This document shows positions 5,016-7,915 of a DNA stretch of 7,915 nucleotides, piece after piece (the first letter of the stretch is position 1; the number at the start of each line of letters is the position of its first letter). The notes beneath the pieces were generated by a model, which had not been told where the DNA came from, did no database searches, and worked only from the letters and a program-made list of their open reading frames with translations. The DNA is from an uncultured Planctomycetaceae bacterium (GTDB taxonomy: Bacteria > Planctomycetota > Planctomycetia > Planctomycetales > Planctomycetaceae), in NCBI GenBank assembly GCA_937975745.1, contig CALJUK010000287.1, positions 1 through 7,915 on the forward strand. The letters run 5' to 3'. Both the position numbers and the translations under genes were made by a program.

Positions 5016-7915
5016 AGAGTTTGCATTCCTTTCATACGGTCCTCGCCATTCCTGTGGGCCAGGATGGAGGCAAATCCCAGGTGTTCTCGGTGGCCGTGGT
5101 ACCAGTCCGCTGAAGACGCCACAACCGGGAGTTGGGTCGATTCTGGTCGATAGGGGACGAATTCGCCTTTTGTGTAGCGACGGATCTGGCCGGTGTCCGG
5201 ATCGAGCAGGGCCAATTGAACCCATTCACCTTTCACCAGTCTTGAGATGGCTTCGTTCTCGTCGACGATGCGCCGCATAATGGAGGTGGTGGTTTCGATC
5301 AGAAACAGCAAGCGGACGGGTTCGTGAATTTCGACCATCTGCCATGGCAAGCCGGGACGAAGGTCGCTCGCGGCGCCGTCCATCACGCCGATCAACGACG
5401 TGACGTTGTGTGGCAACTTCGTTCCGCATCCGTAGCCCGTCGGATCGACGTACGAGAAGTAGTATTCGAGACTAATCCCAGCGCAGACCGGAATCACAGC
5501 GCGCAGCATTCCTTCGAGGATGGATCCTTTGTCATCATCCTGGGCGGGATCGTATGACGTCAGAAAGACGCGGCGATCCAGGAACAGGTTTCGACTCCAT
5601 TCTCGCCGGCCAACGAAGCCACAGGCATTCGTAGCGTGTCCGCACTCTGGCCTGGCCTGCGAGAGATCTTCCGACCGACCTTCGACATGCCGCATGGCTT
5701 CGAGAGGGGACATTGCGAGGTCAGCCGACTCGAACCGGCGACATCGTTCGTGGGCATCCCTCTGTCTGGCTTGGTCAATCGCCCCTTTCGCCCGTTCGTA
5801 GACGCTGCGGCAGCGGACGGGAATGCGATCCAGATCGAACCATGTGACGGAGTCGTCGCAAGTGTTGTGATAGGCCCCCACGAAAGTCGTTTCGTCGGGA
5901 ATATTGATGCCGCGTTCGTGGAGAATTCGGCGGACCCGCATGTCGTTTGCCATTTGTGCGAAGGCGCGCGCGTTCGGACCACCACGGGCTCCCCCACAAG
6001 CGCCACAATCGTAGGCCGCTTCGTGAGGATTGTTGAGACTGGATGACCCGTGCCCGCAGACAATCACCAGCGGGGCAAAGGCGTCTGTTTTGCAGACACC
6101 AATGGCGCGGAGTGCCCCTTCGACGATGCGGGCCATTTCCGGCACGGAGTATCCTAATTGCGCACTGTTGGCGTCGTCGTCCGACTCGATGCGCTCCAGC
6201 CGCACTTCGGTACTCGACGTCTGCATCATTCCACTGACCAGCTTGCGGACACGGGCCGAGTGTCGCGGGAACAAGACTCGGCCGACAAGCGGAATGGCTG
6301 CCAGGGGCCCCAACGCCCCGATCAACAAACTTCCGATGACCGTCCGAGTATTCTTGCGAGCCTGGTGTGTGGCGTGGCCGATTCGTCGGCGAGCCTCGGC
6401 ACGCATCCGTTCGGACTGGACGGACGAGTAGAGTGGTTGCTCAACAATGTAATGTTTCGGTTTGATATTCACCGGACAAAGCGGTTTGAAGTGTGCGTCT
6501 GTCGTACCGCGATAGTACATCGCGACGCCGAAGAATCCCGCAATCCCAAATGTTTCGCAATCGGGATCGACTTCCTCCAGATGACGGCGAAAGGATTCTT
6601 CTCGGTCGTCGATGCAACACCACAACTGATACGCAGGACGTGTTGGCCCATTCTTTGGCGGCGGCCCGGCTGCCGGCGTTTCGGACGAGGACTCCTGCTT
6701 GGGTCGGACACAAGATTTGGATTGCGCGAGAGACTTGGAATGCGCGAGGACGGCGTCGAGAGTCTGGTTCCGATATCTTCGCTCGAACGCGTGCTGGAAG
6801 ATTCGCCGACGCTCGATCCCGGAAAACGCATCGACTTCAGCCAGAAGCGTTTTCCACTGTGTTGCGTCCAGGTTTTGCAGCTCGTGCGGCGTCCAGCCAC
6901 GGACCTGAGCCAACTGGAAGAGCTGAAATGCCCGCTGATCTCTCCCCGGATCGTCTGTCTTGCAGACTGCACGCTGTGTTTCCGCGCGAATCCCGCTGAT
7001 GGGGCCATCAAAGTTCAGCCACTCGCGGGCAATCGTCGCGGCAGATAACCGATCGAGTATCAAGCGGACCGCGAGAAATTCGCCAGTACTGCCTTGCGGC
7101 GCCGGGTAGGGGAGCCATTCGGCGTTTGTCTCTAATTGGCGAACCATCCCGGCCCACCCACGCAGCGCCAACAACGTGTGCGTGATGTACTCCGCGCGAT
7201 CCTCGGGACAGACACCCAATGAAGTCAGCGACTCGTCGATCGATTCCAGTGGAGACATGCCGGAGCCGGCCAGCCGACAGGCTTCGCGGTGTAAGTCGGA
7301 CAGCCAGCGGGTCGGAGACGTGCGTGGCGTTGAATACAAAGCCAGGAACGCGGCGTAACAGCCCTTGTCACGCTCTGGAATGACCCAATGCGAAAACCCC
7401 TGGTCAAGCATGGCCGAACAAAATGGAATCAGAACCTCATTCACCCGATCGTCTGCATCCTGTCCAGTCGCCTGCAGCAACCAATCCCGATGCCGCACCG
7501 CCGTCGCGACTTCTTCCGTGCCGCTGGTGTCTTCAATCAGCCCTGTTTTCAAATAACAGATTCGCCACAGAAAGCTCAGAATGAACCGTTCCCACTCGGT
7601 GGCAGTCCACGACTCCACGGGCCGTTGACTGAACCGGTTGACGATGTCTGCCAAGGGACGAGTCGCCGGATCGTCATGGTGGTGGTTGGCATGCTGCAGG
7701 TCACATACCACCCAACGGCGTGTTTCGGCAATCATCCAATTGCGGACGGATGGTTCGACGTCGTCACGAAATCGCCTTAGGGCGTCGGTCTCGGCGATGA
7801 CCCATCTTAGCCCGGCGGCCGTTCCACTCCGAAGTGGATACAGCATCATTGCCAACCGCACCGAATATCGAGTCCCAAAGCCTCCGACGAAGCATTCAGC
7901 GCCGTCACCCAGATC
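5012..7915 (-). CDS. dabA: DUF2309/UPF0753 protein, DabA-type inorganic carbon transporter subunit (N-terminus beyond window)
   Basis: 967 residues are visible. The frame is still open at the right edge, upstream of a GTG at 7861, so the true start is outside; the N-terminal segment that usually opens this family is not in view. DabA is a membrane-associated, beta-carbonic-anhydrase-like protein that couples to DabB to trap CO2/bicarbonate in the cytoplasm. Numbering from the first visible codon: AETDALRRFR (41-50), MLDQGFSHW (169-177), a polar Ser/Pro/Lys-rich linker (about 395-428), CIDDREES (434-441), a hydrophobic stretch (about 525-548), GHGSSS (621-626), YDCGACGG (635-642) and GYGCGTKLPHNVTSLIGVM (827-845). 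C434, D436, H622 and C637 (codons at 6614-6616, 6608-6610, 6050-6052 and 6005-6007) match the four active-site residues of characterised DabA in both order and His-to-Cys spacing (15). It is the first visible gene of the operon; its promoter is outside the window. Confidence 0.92.
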   Translation of the reverse strand, partial: DLGDGAECFVGGFGTRYSVRLAMMLYPLRSGTAAGLRWVIAETDALRRFRDDVEPSVRNWMIAETRRWVVCDLQHANHHHDDPATRPLADIVNRFSQRPVESWTATEWERFILSFLWRICYLKTGLIEDTSGTEEVATAVRHRDWLLQATGQDADDRVNEVLIPFCSAMLDQGFSHWVIPERDKGCYAAFLALYSTPRTSPTRWLSDLHREACRLAGSGMSPLESIDESLTSLGVCPEDRAEYITHTLLALRGWAGMVRQLETNAEWLPYPAPQGSTGEFLAVRLILDRLSAATIAREWLNFDGPISGIRAETQRAVCKTDDPGRDQRAFQLFQLAQVRGWTPHELQNLDATQWKTLLAEVDAFSGIERRRIFQHAFERRYRNQTLDAVLAHSKSLAQSKSCVRPKQESSSETPAAGPPPKNGPTRPAYQLWCCIDDREESFRRHLEEVDPDCETFGIAGFFGVAMYYRGTTDAHFKPLCPVNIKPKHYIVEQPLYSSVQSERMRAEARRRIGHATHQARKNTRTVIGSLLIGALGPLAAIPLVGRVLFPRHSARVRKLVSGMMQTSSTEVRLERIESDDDANSAQLGYSVPEMARIVEGALRAIGVCKTDAFAPLVIVCGHGSSSLNNPHEAAYDCGACGGARGGPNARAFAQMANDMRVRRILHERGINIPDETTFVGAYHNTCDDSVTWFDLDRIPVRCRSVYERAKGAIDQARQRDAHERCRRFESADLAMSPLEAMRHVEGRSEDLSQARPECGHATNACGFVGRREWSRNLFLDRRVFLTSYDPAQDDDKGSILEGMLRAVIPVCAGISLEYYFSYVDPTGYGCGTKLPHNVTSLIGVMDGAASDLRPGLPWQMVEIHEPVRLLFLIETTTSIMRRIVDENEAISRLVKGEWVQLALLDPDTGQIRRYTKGEFVPYRPESTQLPVVASSADWYHGHREHLGFASILAHRNGEDRMKGMQTL
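5026..5032 (-). promoter_or_regulatory. Ribosome binding site supporting the internal GTG start of dabB
   Basis: On the minus strand this reads AAAGGAA, ten bases before the GTG at 5015. Together with the GTGA overlap it supports this start over the longer open frame. Confidence 0.6.

Noticed and set aside
5016..5225. N-terminal extension of the DabB-like frame.
   Set aside because: It lies wholly inside dabA, has a composition unlike a membrane protein, and a better start exists at the GTGA overlap.
6158..7048. A 296-codon plus-strand open frame.
   Set aside because: It is antisense to the well-conserved dabA coding region, lacks recognisable domains, and is expected from the codon bias of the real gene.

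Overview
This window looks like a stretch of a bacterial chromosome with moderately high GC, most plausibly from a planctomycete. That assignment is an inference. It rests on the style of the DUF2309 protein, the Tat-exported nitrilase-family enzyme and the small VOC protein, and no marker gene is present to confirm it.

The left part (1-2065) reads rightward. It holds the 3' end of an unrecognised gene (to 232), a 351-base spacer with no convincing gene but with a long imperfect palindrome (322-371), a small VOC/glyoxalase-fold protein (584-934), and, 36 bases further on, a Tat-signal-bearing carbon-nitrogen hydrolase of the nitrilase superfamily (971-2065). The last two are probably cotranscribed.

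The right part (2182-7915) reads leftward and is a tightly packed three-gene operon. In order of transcription it holds: (1) a DUF2309/UPF0753 protein, the DabA subunit of DAB-type inorganic carbon pumps, whose reading frame is still open at the right edge so that its N-terminus is missing; (2) a shortened NuoL/MrpA-type membrane protein equivalent to DabB; and (3) a second, divergent antiporter-like membrane protein of the NuoM/NuoN type. Genes 1 and 2 overlap by four bases (GTGA) and genes 2 and 3 by one base (TAATG), so translation is probably coupled and the products are probably made in fixed ratio. The DabA-like protein keeps the Cys-x-Asp, His and Cys residues that bind zinc in characterised DabA.

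The characterised DAB pump has two subunits, one DabA and one DabB. The point of most interest here is the third, NuoM-like subunit. It appears to have lost the usual transmembrane glutamate and lysines of proton-translocating subunits while keeping a late-helix glutamate. The working interpretation is a three-subunit, cation-gradient-driven CO2/bicarbonate uptake complex at the cytoplasmic membrane. The two divisions of the window converge on a 116-base spacer with no recognisable terminator, and nothing in the sequence links them functionally.
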